Part shown: positions 27,936 through 36,889 of the stretch, in pieces
Position numbering within the stretch: position 1 is the first letter of the stretch
Layout of the letters: the number at the start of each line of letters is the position of its first letter
Source of the DNA: Methanoregula sp. PtaB.Bin085
GTDB taxonomy: Archaea; Halobacteriota; Methanomicrobia; Methanomicrobiales; Methanospirillaceae
Length of the DNA stretch: 64,000 bases
Direction: 5' to 3'
Assembly (NCBI RefSeq): GCF_002067035.1
Contig: NZ_MVQB01000034.1
Coordinates: 1-64,000, forward strand
The notes under the pieces: generated by a model
What the model saw: only the letters and a program-made list of their open reading frames with translations
Told to the model about the DNA's origin: nothing
The model's database searches: none
Position numbers and translations under genes: made by a program

Positions 27936-29894
27936 TCATACCCTCATGTTGTTCCGGAATTGCGTGCGCACGACAATTGCGACCGAGTAGAACCCGATGA
28001 CGAGCAGGAGCAGCACGAGCGCAGTGCCGTACTTGTTTGCAGAAGCGCCCGGCACGTTCGTTGCAAGGATAAAGAGGTGGTACGGCAGCGCCATGACCGG
28101 GTCGAAAACCGAGTCCGGCAGGAACCGCGAGGAGAAGACGACCGCGGTGAACATGATGGGGGCCGTTTCCCCGGCAGCCCTCCCGATGGAGAGGATCGCG
28201 CCGGTCAGGATGCCCGGGACGGCCGGCGGGAGAACCACCCGGCCGATCGTCTGCCACTGCGTTGCCCCGAGCGCAAGGCTGCCCTCGCGAAGGGACTGCG
28301 GTATGCTTTTTAACGATTCCTCGGCGGTCCTGATAACGGTCGGCAGCACCATCAGCGCGAGGGTGACCTGCCCCGCGAGCATCGATACACCTGTGTTGAG
28401 GAACAGCACAATGAACGCAAAGCCGAAGAGGCCGAAGACGATGGAAGGCGTCCCGTTCAGCAGGTCAACCCCGGTCCGGATCAGCTGCGTCACCCGCCCT
28501 TCCCGGGTATACTCAACAAGGTACACCGCTGCCCCGATCCCGATCGGGAGCGCGATGGCGATTGCCCCGGTAACAAGATACAGGGTGCCGACGATGGCCG
28601 GGAAGATGCCGCCTTCCCGGCCGGAGTCCAGAGGGGATTGTGTCAGGAACTCCCACGACAGTGCCGGTATGCCATTGATCACGATGTCCTGCAGGATGAT
28701 GACAAGGATTGCGAGAACGGTTAGCGTGGCCGCTGTGATGCCTGCAAACGCGATCTGCTGGACAGTCCTCTCCGAAAGGAACGGCCGGACCGTGAACCAG
28801 AGGAGCCCTGCCAGCAGGAGAACCGGCCCGAGCCCCCACGGCAGGAACGTGAGGGACACGAGCAGGAGCCCGAAGAGGATCATGCCGGAGATGAAGAGAA
28901 TATTCTCTTTTGTTTCGAATGAGACGAAAGGCTTGCCGGCAGGGCTGCTGATCCTGCCCTCTTTGAGGTACCTGAGGATGGCAACCGCCAGGAGGTTGAT
29001 GGTGAGCGTAATGACAAGCAGGACGACCGCGACACCGAATAACGCGTTATAGTGAACGCTTCCGACCGGAACCTCGCCCATCTCGATACCGAGCGTGCCG
29101 GTCAGGGTCCGCAGAGGCGAAAGGATGTTCCAGAACGGGTCCGGGATGATTGCTGCGTTCCCGGCTACCATCATCACGGCCATGGTCTCGCCTACCGCCC
29201 GGCCGATCCCGAGGATGATAGCGGCAGCAATCCCGGAGAGGGCCGCGGGGACGATCACCCGGCTGATGGTCTGCCATGTCGTTGCACCGGTAGCAAGCGA
29301 CCCTTCTTTAAATTCCCGTGGAACGGCGCTGATCGCGTCCTCAGAAACGCTGACAATTGTGGGGAGCGCCATGATCCCGAGAAGTACCGAGGCCGCGAGC
29401 CAGGTCTCGCCCGTTGGCAGGTTGAAGACGATACGGATGAAGTCTGTTAGCACGATCAGGCCGAAGAAACCATACACGACCGACGGGATCCCGGCCAGCA
29501 GCTCAATGGCCGGCTTCAGGACCGCTTTCATGCGGGGAGACGCGAGTTCCGCGATGTAGACTGCACAGCCGATAGACAGCGGGACGGCAAAGGCCATGGC
29601 GCCGATCGTGACGAGAATCGTTCCGATGATCAGCGGGAAGATCCCGTACAACGGTTCGGCCGCGGTCGGTGCCCAGTCGGGGCCGAAAAGGAAATCCGCG
29701 ACCCCGACCTCTGCGAAGATTGGCAGGCCGTCATTGACGAGAAAGAGCAGGATGAACGAAACGACAATGACGGCAAAGAAGGCTGTGAAGAAGAAGAGGG
29801 TCCTGATGGTTTTTTCCCGGAAGAGGGAAGAACCGTCTGCATGGGCCGAAACGGCTGCAGTGCCACGGTAATGGCTCATGATATTCACGATCAT
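27936..29894 (-). CDS. pstCA: Fused PstC-PstA phosphate ABC permease
   Basis: The 652-residue protein joins two permease halves normally made as separate subunits. The PstC-like half (about 1-310) and the PstA-like half (about 375-652) each have six hydrophobic helices and an EAA-type loop ([21 protein letters not shown] and [21 protein letters not shown]). A hydrophobic linker joins them (about 320-395). The ATG at 29894 has an A/G-rich stretch directly before it; ATG 29879 is the alternative. There is no stop between the halves, so the fusion is intact. Confidence 0.94.
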   Translation of the reverse strand: MIVNIMSHYRGTAAVSAHADGSSLFREKTIRTLFFFTAFFAVIVVSFILLFLVNDGLPIFAEVGVADFLFGPDWAPTAAEPLYGIFPLIIGTILVTIGAMAFAVPLSIGCAVYIAELASPRMKAVLKPAIELLAGIPSVVYGFFGLIVLTDFIRIVFNLPTGETWLAASVLLGIMALPTIVSVSEDAISAVPREFKEGSLATGATTWQTISRVIVPAALSGIAAAIILGIGRAVGETMAVMMVAGNAAIIPDPFWNILSPLRTLTGTLGIEMGEVPVGSVHYNALFGVAVVLLVITLTINLLAVAILRYLKEGRISSPAGKPFVSFETKENILFISGMILFGLLLVSLTFLPWGLGPVLLLAGLLWFTVRPFLSERTVQQIAFAGITAATLTVLAILVIILQDIVINGIPALSWEFLTQSPLDSGREGGIFPAIVGTLYLVTGAIAIALPIGIGAAVYLVEYTREGRVTQLIRTGVDLLNGTPSIVFGLFGFAFIVLFLNTGVSMLAGQVTLALMVLPTVIRTAEESLKSIPQSLREGSLALGATQWQTIGRVVLPPAVPGILTGAILSIGRAAGETAPIMFTAVVFSSRFLPDSVFDPVMALPYHLFILATNVPGASANKYGTALVLLLLVIGFYSVAIVVRTQFRNNMRV

Positions 29895-29932
29895 TCCCCC
29901 TTTTTCACGGTTTTTTCCTGGTCTTCCCGCGA

Positions 29933-30919
29933 TCAGACGGTCACGTATCCTTCATCTGCAACGATCTTCTGGCCCTCCTCGCTCAGGATGTACCGGATGA
30001 AATCGCCGGTAAGCCCCGATGGCTGCCCGTTCGTGATAAGGTAAAGTTCCCGCGAGACCGGGTAGGTTTTGTCCTTCACGTTCGCAAGGTTTGGAGCAAC
30101 GATCCTGTCTGCGTTGTACCAGATAGGCAGCGCCTTTACATCTTTGCTGACAAACCCGATGGAGACGTACCCGATAGCACCGGGAGTCTGGGCGACTGTC
30201 TGGAGCACAGCTCCGTTGGAGTTCTTCTCGAGCATCTGTTTTGTCGGGGTCTTCTTGGCAAGGAGCGTCTCATCGAAGTATGAGCGGGTGCCGGAAGCGC
30301 TGTCGCGGCCGACTACGACAATCTGGTTATTCGTGCCAGGTACGTCGGCGCCGGAAATTTCTGTCCACTTGGTGGTCTTCCCAAGATAGATGTTCCGGAT
30401 TTGCTCAAGGGTGATATACCTGATGCTGTTGGCCGGGTTGACAACTACAGCAATGCCGTCCTGCGCAACTGGTGTGATAACAAAGGACGCGTACTTCTTC
30501 TTCTCGTCAGCCGTCACTTCGCGCGAGGACATCCCGATGTCAACGGTCTTTGCACCGATTGCCTGGATTCCCACGCCGGATCCGCCGCCCGAGACCTGAA
30601 TGTCCGCATTCGCATGTGTGGCCATATACTTGTCGGCCGCTTTCTGTACGATTGGCAGCACGGTTGTCGAGCCGCTGATCTTAATTTTCTGTCGTTGCCC
30701 GGATGAGACCGGTGTGGCGGTTGATACCGGAGCCGCAATCGTAGCGGCAGCTGCCGCCGGCGCGCCGGCTGCATCCGTAATCGTTGCGTGATCTGCCGGT
30801 GCCTTGGTGGCAGCAGGTGTGGTGTTTGTCTGCGTTGTGCAGCCGGCTGCCAGTGCGAGCATGATGACTGCAACAAGGCTTCCGGCGATAACCAGGTATC
30901 TGTTCTGCTTTCCATTCAT
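29933..30919 (-). CDS. pstS: Phosphate-binding lipoprotein
   Basis: A 328-residue PstS-type binding protein. The N-terminus is a lipoprotein signal (LVIAGSLVAVIMLALAAGC), then an Ala/Thr-rich tether (about 30-75). The periplasmic-binding fold follows, starting KISGSTTVLPIVQKAADKY, with the phosphate-site patterns GGGSGVGIQAIG and RDSASGTRSYFDE. It captures phosphate outside the cell for the fused permease. Start ATG 30919 is preferred over the upstream TTG at 30928. The candidate operator at 30972-31006 lies 53-87 nt upstream. Confidence 0.94.
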   Translation of the reverse strand: MNGKQNRYLVIAGSLVAVIMLALAAGCTTQTNTTPAATKAPADHATITDAAGAPAAAAATIAAPVSTATPVSSGQRQKIKISGSTTVLPIVQKAADKYMATHANADIQVSGGGSGVGIQAIGAKTVDIGMSSREVTADEKKKYASFVITPVAQDGIAVVVNPANSIRYITLEQIRNIYLGKTTKWTEISGADVPGTNNQIVVVGRDSASGTRSYFDETLLAKKTPTKQMLEKNSNGAVLQTVAQTPGAIGYVSIGFVSKDVKALPIWYNADRIVAPNLANVKDKTYPVSRELYLITNGQPSGLTGDFIRYILSEEGQKIVADEGYVTV

Positions 30920-30965
30920 GGTGTTCAATCATCCATATCGCGGGAGTGCATATACTGATTTTCGC

Positions 30966-31010
30966 CATAAACTATAGATATCTAAATACCCTATAGAATA
31001 CTATAGAGAT
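30966..31010. promoter_or_regulatory. Candidate Pho operator between pstS and AbrB-PhoU gene
   Basis: Three CTATAG hexamers (30972, 30991, 31001) with 19- and 10-bp steps lie between the divergent pstS and regulator genes, 41-79 nt before the regulator ATG. The matching array upstream of DUF47-pit has the same steps. Such placement could let the regulator control both its own and the pst promoter. Confidence 0.7.
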
Positions 31011-31050
31011 AAATTAATGAATATGATTGCCGATGGAGTAGTGTAGCGGT

Positions 31051-32085
31051 ATGGAAATTCGCAGGGTACAGGTAACCGGGGGGGCCTCGTTTGTCGTCAC
31101 ACTCCCCAAGGAATGGGCGGAAGCGCAGAAGATCGTCAAGAACGACCCGGTAGGGCTCGTTACCCAGCCGGACGGGACGCTCCTTGTGACAAAACACCTT
31201 TCCGAAGAACCGGCACAGCGGACAAAGGAGATCGATACAACCTCCATCACGGACCCGGCATTCCTCTTCCGAATGCTCATCGGTGCCTACATCACCGGCT
31301 TTACCATTATCAGACTCACGACAAAGGTCAGGTTCCCCCCGTTCGTCCGTACCGTTGTCCGGGACTATACGCAGATGACCATCGGGCAGGAAGTCGTGGA
31401 GGAGACAGAGACGACCATCACCATTAAGGATCTCCTCAACCCTGCCGAGATGCCGTTTGATAACACGCTCAAGCGTATGTTTGTCATCATCAAGGCCATG
31501 CACGAGGATGCGGTGACGGCACTCGAGACCCATAACAGGTTGCTTGCAATGGACGTTATCAAGCGCGATACGGACGCCGACCGGCTTAACTGGCTGATTG
31601 CCCGGCAGACAACCATGATCCTGCAGAATGCCTCGCTCTCGCGCAAGATGGGGATCTCCCCGCACATGGCGACGAACTACTACATGATCAGCCGGATCAT
31701 CGAGCGTATCGGCGACCACGCGGTCCGGATCGCCGAGCACAGCCTCCCGATCATTGACGTTGACTTCGACCGTAAGTTCATGAGCGCGATCCGGAAGGCC
31801 GGCGCCCTTTCGCTCGAGATCTTCGACCGGAGTATCGTCTCGTTCTTCAACGCGGACATGAAGGAGGCTCACCGGAACGTGGAGTCGCTTGCCGCGCTCG
31901 AGAACATCTGCCGGGACATTAACAACATGGTGCTGAAACAGGACGCGCTCATCGCGCTCAACATCGCGTACATCTCCGAGAGTATCCGCCGGGCCGGAGA
32001 ATATGCCGGGGACATCTCCGAGACGGTCATCAACCTGCTCGTGGACAACGAGATCGGACCGGCGCGGGGAAAGGTGCGGAAGTAA
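31051..32085 (+). CDS. AbrB-PhoU fusion phosphate regulator
   Basis: The 344-residue protein has an N-terminal SpoVT/AbrB-like DNA-binding fold (about 1-45: RRVQVTGGASFVVTLPKEWA), a linker domain and a C-terminal PhoU-like helical repeat region (about 120-335, for example SRIIERIGDHAVRIAEH). The fusion is widespread in archaea as a phosphate uptake regulator. It is transcribed away from pstS across the CTATAG array, so autoregulation and control of the pst and pit units are likely. GGAG lies about 12 nt before the ATG. Confidence 0.93.
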   Translation: MEIRRVQVTGGASFVVTLPKEWAEAQKIVKNDPVGLVTQPDGTLLVTKHLSEEPAQRTKEIDTTSITDPAFLFRMLIGAYITGFTIIRLTTKVRFPPFVRTVVRDYTQMTIGQEVVEETETTITIKDLLNPAEMPFDNTLKRMFVIIKAMHEDAVTALETHNRLLAMDVIKRDTDADRLNWLIARQTTMILQNASLSRKMGISPHMATNYYMISRIIERIGDHAVRIAEHSLPIIDVDFDRKFMSAIRKAGALSLEIFDRSIVSFFNADMKEAHRNVESLAALENICRDINNMVLKQDALIALNIAYISESIRRAGEYAGDISETVINLLVDNEIGPARGKVRK

Positions 32086-32219
32086 GAGGTTTTCCGGTTC
32101 TTATACTGATTTTTTCAACCCGGTTTTTCACTAAGAATTATTACGCAGGATAACCTGTCACGAGATCAATAAACCACTCACAGGGAAAGTTCAGAGGCCC
32201 TGGTTTTTTCTAATCGTGT

Positions 32220-32522
32220 TTACTGTTCTTCCACGGGTGCTTCATCCGGCTCGAACATCTTAAATTCCCGCAGCAGCGCCTCCCGGTATTCCTTCATCTT
32301 TCTTGTCTGGATGTAGTTGAACTGCCGGACCCGTTTCACGAGTTCGTCTGAGATCTGTTCGTCATTTGTAAGGTGAAGGCGTGCAACGTCGCGCAGAATC
32401 CAGTCGAGACGATCGATCCCGGTCTCCTTGCCATCGATAACAATCTTCTTGATCTTTATCTGGTCCGGCGGGATACCGCCGCAGATGGTGCAGTAGACCC
32501 CGTCTTTCCCGTCGCCGTTCAT
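32220..32522 (-). CDS. Small conserved protein with CxxC, function unknown
   Basis: A 100-residue protein starting MNGDGKDGVYCTICGGIPPD with one CTIC pair and a helical, basic C-terminal half (KRVRQFNYIQTRKMKEYREAL). The start is set by an AGGT just upstream; the longer upstream reading has no support. It may be a small regulator. I cannot name a family with confidence. Confidence 0.7.
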   Translation of the reverse strand: MNGDGKDGVYCTICGGIPPDQIKIKKIVIDGKETGIDRLDWILRDVARLHLTNDEQISDELVKRVRQFNYIQTRKMKEYREALLREFKMFEPDEAPVEEQ

Positions 32523-32662
32523 TGACCTGTCACGCTCCCGTGATTCATCAGTATGTCCCAGCTGTAAAAATACCTGATGGAAAGGGTTCCAAACCGGATT
32601 GCCGTGTGGGAAGTATATGAACAATGAGAACCGATCAGAAATGTGAAATCCAGTGATACATC

Positions 32663-33601
32663 ATGAGCGATAAACCGGGGCACTTTGAGAAGGGGGTCTG
32701 GGTTGAGGACAATACAGTCCCGGCCCAGCCGGTGAACGGCGAAGCTGTGGAGAAGAAGATATCCGAAGCGACAAAGGCAGTCATTGCATCCATCGATCAC
32801 GCGAGGAACGTGACCCACAACCTTGTTGCAACGGAAGAGGGGAAGCAGTTCGTTGAGACGACTATCAGGGATACGCGGAGCCATCTCCAGAACACCTTCG
32901 ATGCGATCATGAAACGGGCAAAGGCCGAACTGGAGCATGCAAAACCTGTCCTGGAAAAAACAAAGGCAGATCTTGACAGGAAAGTGGCTGCGATTGATAC
33001 GAAGGCTATTGAACCGGCCGTGATCAAGGCTGAAATCAGCAAAAAGGCTGCCGGGCTGAATATCAAAAGCGTTGATACCGAAGCCATTAAGGCAGAACTG
33101 GAGAAGAAGGTTGCCGAGCTGAGCAGGACAAAAGCCGAGCTTGATAAGAAGGTAGCAGAGCTGGAAGCCAAAGCGAAAGAGCCGGAAAAGATTCGGGCGG
33201 AGCTGGAAAAGAAAGTCGCTGATCTGAATAAAAAGGTTGCAGAGTTTGCGGAAAAAACCGCCGAGTCCGTGAAGGCCGGCATTGCACCCGCTACGGCCGC
33301 GGCTGAGAAGGCCCTGGTAAAAAATTCACCCGCCAAGGTTAAGTCAAAGCCAAAGGCAAAAACTGCGGCGGCAAAAAAGGCACAGCCTGCGAAGGCGAAA
33401 GCAACGTCAGCGGCACCCAGAGCAAAACCAAAGGTCGCCGCGAAGAAGGCAAAGTCCGTAAAGGCAACGGTTGCGAAGGCGAAACCGGCCAAAGCACAGT
33501 CAGCCGCAACAAAACCGGCCCGGGCAAAGGCCAAAGCCAGCTCATCGAAAACGGCCCCGAAAAAAGTAAAATCCCCTGCAAAAAAGAAAGGAAAGAGGTA
33601 A
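32663..33601 (+). CDS. Coiled-coil protein with histone H1-like Lys/Ala/Pro tail
   Basis: The 312-residue protein has an N-terminal phasin-like amphipathic helical region (1-110), then a long coiled coil with repeats of the type AELEKKVAELSRTKAELDKKV (about 110-215). The tail (about 225-312) is almost only Lys, Ala, Pro, Ser and Thr, like the tail of linker histone H1. The tail probably binds nucleic acid or polyphosphate through charge. A small-molecule role is unlikely. The protein is soluble with no signal peptide. Confidence 0.85.
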   Translation: MSDKPGHFEKGVWVEDNTVPAQPVNGEAVEKKISEATKAVIASIDHARNVTHNLVATEEGKQFVETTIRDTRSHLQNTFDAIMKRAKAELEHAKPVLEKTKADLDRKVAAIDTKAIEPAVIKAEISKKAAGLNIKSVDTEAIKAELEKKVAELSRTKAELDKKVAELEAKAKEPEKIRAELEKKVADLNKKVAEFAEKTAESVKAGIAPATAAAEKALVKNSPAKVKSKPKAKTAAAKKAQPAKAKATSAAPRAKPKVAAKKAKSVKATVAKAKPAKAQSAATKPARAKAKASSSKTAPKKVKSPAKKKGKR

Positions 33602-33780
33602 TACCGTTTTTTCAGCGGTTCGCGCAGGCCGCAATTTCAATGATTTTGTCTAGGAAAAACGCTCACGGGCGTTCATACCCGAAGCATGAAAATCAGATTT
33701 TTTTCAGATATTTGCGAGGGTTTCTCAGATCTATGGCCCGGCATGGCGGGGCGATCTCTTGTTCGTAAAAACCGGTAATG

Positions 33781-33855
33781 AAAGCCGCCGCGGGGCGCCC
33801 TTCGGTGTGGTGGCCGTTTATCACATCCGGGGTATGGGGGCATCAGCCCCCATCA
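33781..33855. repeat. Dispersed hairpin-ended element, copy 1
   Basis: About 75 bp starting AAAGCCGCCGCGG and ending in a perfect hairpin, ATGGGGGC/GCCCCCAT with an ATCA loop. A related copy lies at 62648-62726, sharing both ends, the GGCCGTTnATCACAnCCGGGG middle and the terminal hairpin. Neither copy codes for a recognisable protein. It may be a REP-like or miniature element. Confidence 0.7.
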
Positions 33856-34018
33856 ATATTCTGTTAATGTACTTTTCTTGGGAAATCATTGGATTGACGC
33901 TCTTGGGGGCTTCGCTCACGCTCAGCCCCCGCCGCTGTTGCAGCCCCCGCTTTGCGATACTCCCTCAGAAGGTTTTCGGCAATCTATGAGAAAAGGTAAT
34001 TAGTCACTATCCCAACAC

Positions 34019-34049
34019 GCCCCGTCCCCCAACGGGGGACTGGTGGGGC
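34019..34049. terminator. Strong nested hairpin after the cupin genes
   Basis: An inner stem of GTCCCCC with GGGGGAC around AAC sits inside a GCCCC/GGGGC outer stem. It lies about 50 nt beyond the stop of the cupin gene and is a likely 3' structure, though it lacks an obvious T-tract. Confidence 0.4.
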
Positions 34050-34098
34050 AAGAGGGGGGTTTTATTTCCAAAACAGGTTTTCTCCCGAGTATGATTCC

Positions 34099-34470
34099 TC
34101 ATTCCTTGATCATCACGAGGCTCATCTTGAATTTCGTAATCGCCGAGAGCGCGTGCGGGGCGTCGGCCGGGAAGATGATGGTCTCCCCCGTTGCCATACG
34201 GAACGTGTTTCCGGCCACCCAGACCTCGCACTCGCCGTCAAGGATCGTGACCATCGCGTCAAACGGGGAGGTGTGTTCTGAGAGCCCTTCGTTTTCATCG
34301 AACGAGAAGATGGTCACGCTCCCGCACTTCCGGTTGATGACCATCCGGCTCGCAACCGTGCCCTCGGCATAGTCCACGAGACCGGCAAGGCTGATGACCT
34401 TCCCTTTCAGGTCCCCGCGCTTCTTATCCGTCGTTTCTCCAAGCCCCGGTCTGAACTCTGCCATCGTCAT
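34099..34470 (-). CDS. Cupin domain protein (second of tandem pair)
   Basis: A 123-residue single cupin. The two-part motif is visible as GLSEHTSPFDAMVTILDGECEVW and GETIIFPADAPHAL, with His/Glu metal ligands partly as in the family. It closely resembles the 121-residue gene just upstream. The start ATG at 34470 shares a base with that gene's TGA, so the two are coupled. Substrate unknown. Confidence 0.88.
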   Translation of the reverse strand: MTMAEFRPGLGETTDKKRGDLKGKVISLAGLVDYAEGTVASRMVINRKCGSVTIFSFDENEGLSEHTSPFDAMVTILDGECEVWVAGNTFRMATGETIIFPADAPHALSAITKFKMSLVMIKE

Positions 34471-34835
34471 CACTCCCGGATCATGGTCAGTGTCATTTTG
34501 AACCGCTGCTTCGCCTTTACCGCATGCGGGATGTTCGCCGGCATGATGATCATCTCACCGGTCCTGATGGTGCAGGGTTTCCCTCCGATAGTGACCTCAG
34601 CCACCCCATCCGTGACTTCGAGCACCGCATCGAACGGGGCGGAATGCTCGGAGAGCCCCTCGCCTTCATCGAACGCGAAGAGCGTGATGGTGCCGGTCTT
34701 TTTGAAGACGATCATCCGGCTTGCGACAGTCCCTTCCTGGTACTGGAGGAGATCGTTTGTCACGAGTACTTTACCGATAAGGTCCTCACGTTTTTTATCC
34801 TGGTTTGCCGGCGCACTGTCTTCACGGTTGGTCAT
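34470..34835 (-). CDS. Cupin domain protein (first of tandem pair)
   Basis: A 121-residue cupin with GLSEHSAPFDAVLEVTDGVAEVTI and GEMIIMPANIPHAVKAKQ, and an N-terminal Asp/Lys-rich tail. ATG 34835 follows AGGAACGACC; the longer upstream reading is not favoured. A tandem duplication with its neighbour is likely. Both may be metal-dependent or ligand-sensing cupins; no enzyme context is next to them. Confidence 0.88.
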   Translation of the reverse strand: MTNREDSAPANQDKKREDLIGKVLVTNDLLQYQEGTVASRMIVFKKTGTITLFAFDEGEGLSEHSAPFDAVLEVTDGVAEVTIGGKPCTIRTGEMIIMPANIPHAVKAKQRFKMTLTMIRE

Positions 34836-35044
34836 GGTCGTTCCTGTGTTGTGGGTACGTGCAACGGGGATAAGAGGATTATCCCTACTGCCATGGTTAT
34901 GCCGGCACCATGCGGGCAAGGTCTTCCCGGGCAGTGCTGTACTTTTTATCCCGAAGGTGTCGACAAGCAGGTTCAGGATGCCAGACGAGACGAATACCGG
35001 AAGTGGAAGGTTGATACCATTTTTTCAGATGATCGCGATTGAAA

Positions 35045-36226
35045 TTAGCCGGTCACGACCGCTAGCCACACCCAGTAAATAACGATCTGGATCATCGTCA
35101 CCGGCACCCCGACCCGGGCAAACTCAAAAAAGGTCAGGGTCTCGCCCTGCTTCTCCGCGTTCTGGATGATGATCACATTACTTGCCGCCCCGAGGATTGT
35201 CAGGTTGCCGGCGATCGTGCTCCCGGCGGCGAGTGCCATGAGTTGGGCGGTCGTGCCACCAGCCTGCAAAATCATTGGCTGGAAGAGTGCGACAAACGGG
35301 ACGTTGGAGATGAACTGGCTGATGATCACGCTCGATCCCAGGATGAACGGGACCGATGCGATGCTGCCGCTGTCCACAAACGACTGGAAAAAACCGGATT
35401 CCCAGACGCTCTCCATCAGGACGAACATCGCGGCAAAGAAGACGAGGGTCGGCCAGTCGATGGCGTGGAGGACAGAGAACCTGCGCGGGGAGAAGAGAAG
35501 GACCGGTGCTGCTGCCGCGAGCGCGATCAGCGGAAGGGAGACGGGGTTCTGGATGCCGGCAAGCGAGAAGGCGATCTTCATTACGGCGAGCAGGAAGATA
35601 ATCGCAAGTGAACATTTCGTCAGGAAGAACAGGGAATCGTCACAAGGAACCGCCGTGTCCGGCTCCACAGCGCGTGCAGAAAATTCCTGCGGATAGAAAA
35701 GGCGCAGCGCTATGAACGCCGCGAAGAGGCTGACAACCGTCGGGACGATAAGCCATGCTGCAAAGGTCAGGAAGGGCGATGCCATCCCGGAGTTCACCGC
35801 AACGAGCAGGTTCTGGGGATTTCCTATCGGGCTCATGACGCTGCCGGTCGTGATGGCGATTGCCAGTGAGAGGAGGAGGAGCTTCTTTGACATCTTCCAT
35901 TTCGTTGCAAGGGCGAGCACGAGCGGGGTCCCGATGATGGCGATCGTGTCGTTCATCAGGATCGCGGAGAGAATGCCCATGGCAAAGAGGATTGTGAGCA
36001 CGACCTGGTCCGGGTTCTTCGCCCGCGAAAATAACCGGTATGCTTCGCATGACAGGTACCCGCTGTCCACCATGGCCTCGCCGACCACGAACATGCCAAA
36101 GAGGAAGACCATTACGTCGATATTGATTGCACGGAGGGCATCGGAAAGAGCGATCTGGCCGGTCAGCAGGACAGCAATGGCTCCCCCGAGCATGACCTGC
36201 CAGATGCGTATCGTGAACCTTCCCAC
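35045..36226 (-). CDS. ArsB/NhaD/CitM-type anion or cation permease
   Basis: The listed part has 393 residues and about 10 hydrophobic segments with the permease patterns LMNDTIAIIGTPLVLAL, SPIGNPQNLLVAV and AGNLTILGAASNVIII, which place it in the ion-transporter superfamily of ArsB/NhaD. The substrate is uncertain. Upstream of the GTG at 36226 the frame stays open to 36292 and encodes another clear hydrophobic helix (AVIVLAAVFLLIAV) but has no ATG, GTG or TTG. The true N-terminus is therefore unclear. Confidence 0.85.
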   Translation of the reverse strand: MGRFTIRIWQVMLGGAIAVLLTGQIALSDALRAINIDVMVFLFGMFVVGEAMVDSGYLSCEAYRLFSRAKNPDQVVLTILFAMGILSAILMNDTIAIIGTPLVLALATKWKMSKKLLLLSLAIAITTGSVMSPIGNPQNLLVAVNSGMASPFLTFAAWLIVPTVVSLFAAFIALRLFYPQEFSARAVEPDTAVPCDDSLFFLTKCSLAIIFLLAVMKIAFSLAGIQNPVSLPLIALAAAAPVLLFSPRRFSVLHAIDWPTLVFFAAMFVLMESVWESGFFQSFVDSGSIASVPFILGSSVIISQFISNVPFVALFQPMILQAGGTTAQLMALAAGSTIAGNLTILGAASNVIIIQNAEKQGETLTFFEFARVGVPVTMIQIVIYWVWLAVVTG

Positions 36227-36400
36227 CTGCCGGACCGCGATGAGCAGGAAAACGGCGGCAAGGACAATGACTGCTATGTACGTGGATGAGGGTTATCCGT
36301 ACAGGCTGATAGGTGTTGGCCCTGAACCCGGCTTTTATCATACAGGAAATGGAATCGTCTGACCACCAGCCTGAAATATTCCCGGGAAAAAACCGGCATC

Positions 36401-36886
36401 ATGGATCACCGGACCATGTTCATCATATCGCTTGCCATCGTCACTCTCCTGGCGGCAACCGGCTGTTCATCACCGGAGAAACCGGTTATAACGCCAAATC
36501 CGACAACTATTGCGACACCTGCACCTGAAACGGTCGCAACACCCTTGCCGGCCTCAACAGCTTCAACGGTGCCCGGGCCGGTCGACACCCTTCCTCCCGG
36601 GTGGGACCTGACGGTCACCGTTGAAAAAGGCGGTATGTACACCCGAACGATCATCGCCCGCTTTGACGGGGGAAAAGGGCTGATGTACGCCAGCCGCATG
36701 GATGTCCGCGTTACGTTCCCGGACGGGACTGTTAAAACAGACAGTATCGTCAAACCCAAGATGGGTGATACCATCGAGATCCTGGGGAGCACGGGCACAG
36801 ACCGCGTGGAGGTCCTCATGCTGATGGCATCGGGCGATACCTACCGGATCATCGACCAGCAGATGCCCTACCGGAACAAGGGCTGA
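36401..36886 (+). CDS. Putative lipoprotein, unknown function
   Basis: The 161-residue protein has a signal peptide with a lipobox (LLAATGCSS), a Thr/Pro/Ala-rich tether (about 25-65) and one globular domain of about 95 residues with strands (LTVTVEKGGMYTRTIIARFD and TFPDGTVKTDSIVKPK). I do not recognise the domain. It should be anchored on the outer face of the membrane. Confidence 0.78.
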   Translation: MDHRTMFIISLAIVTLLAATGCSSPEKPVITPNPTTIATPAPETVATPLPASTASTVPGPVDTLPPGWDLTVTVEKGGMYTRTIIARFDGGKGLMYASRMDVRVTFPDGTVKTDSIVKPKMGDTIEILGSTGTDRVEVLMLMASGDTYRIIDQQMPYRNKG

Positions 36887-36889
36887 AGC

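Larger units (their letters stand above)
33602..34098. other. Intergenic region with several GC-rich hairpins
   Basis: No gene is supported in this 497-nt gap. It holds the dispersed element at 33781-33855. A GGGGGCT...AGCCCCC inverted repeat lies near 33905-33930. A strong nested hairpin lies at 34019-34049, just beyond the cupin stop, with inner stem GTCCCCC/GGGGGAC and outer stem GCCCC/GGGGC. The last may be the cupin-operon terminator. Confidence 0.55.

Noticed and set aside
32797-33534. Ala/Phe-rich minus-strand frame
   Set aside because: It is the complement of the Lys/Ala-rich tail and coiled-coil gene, which has a proper start.
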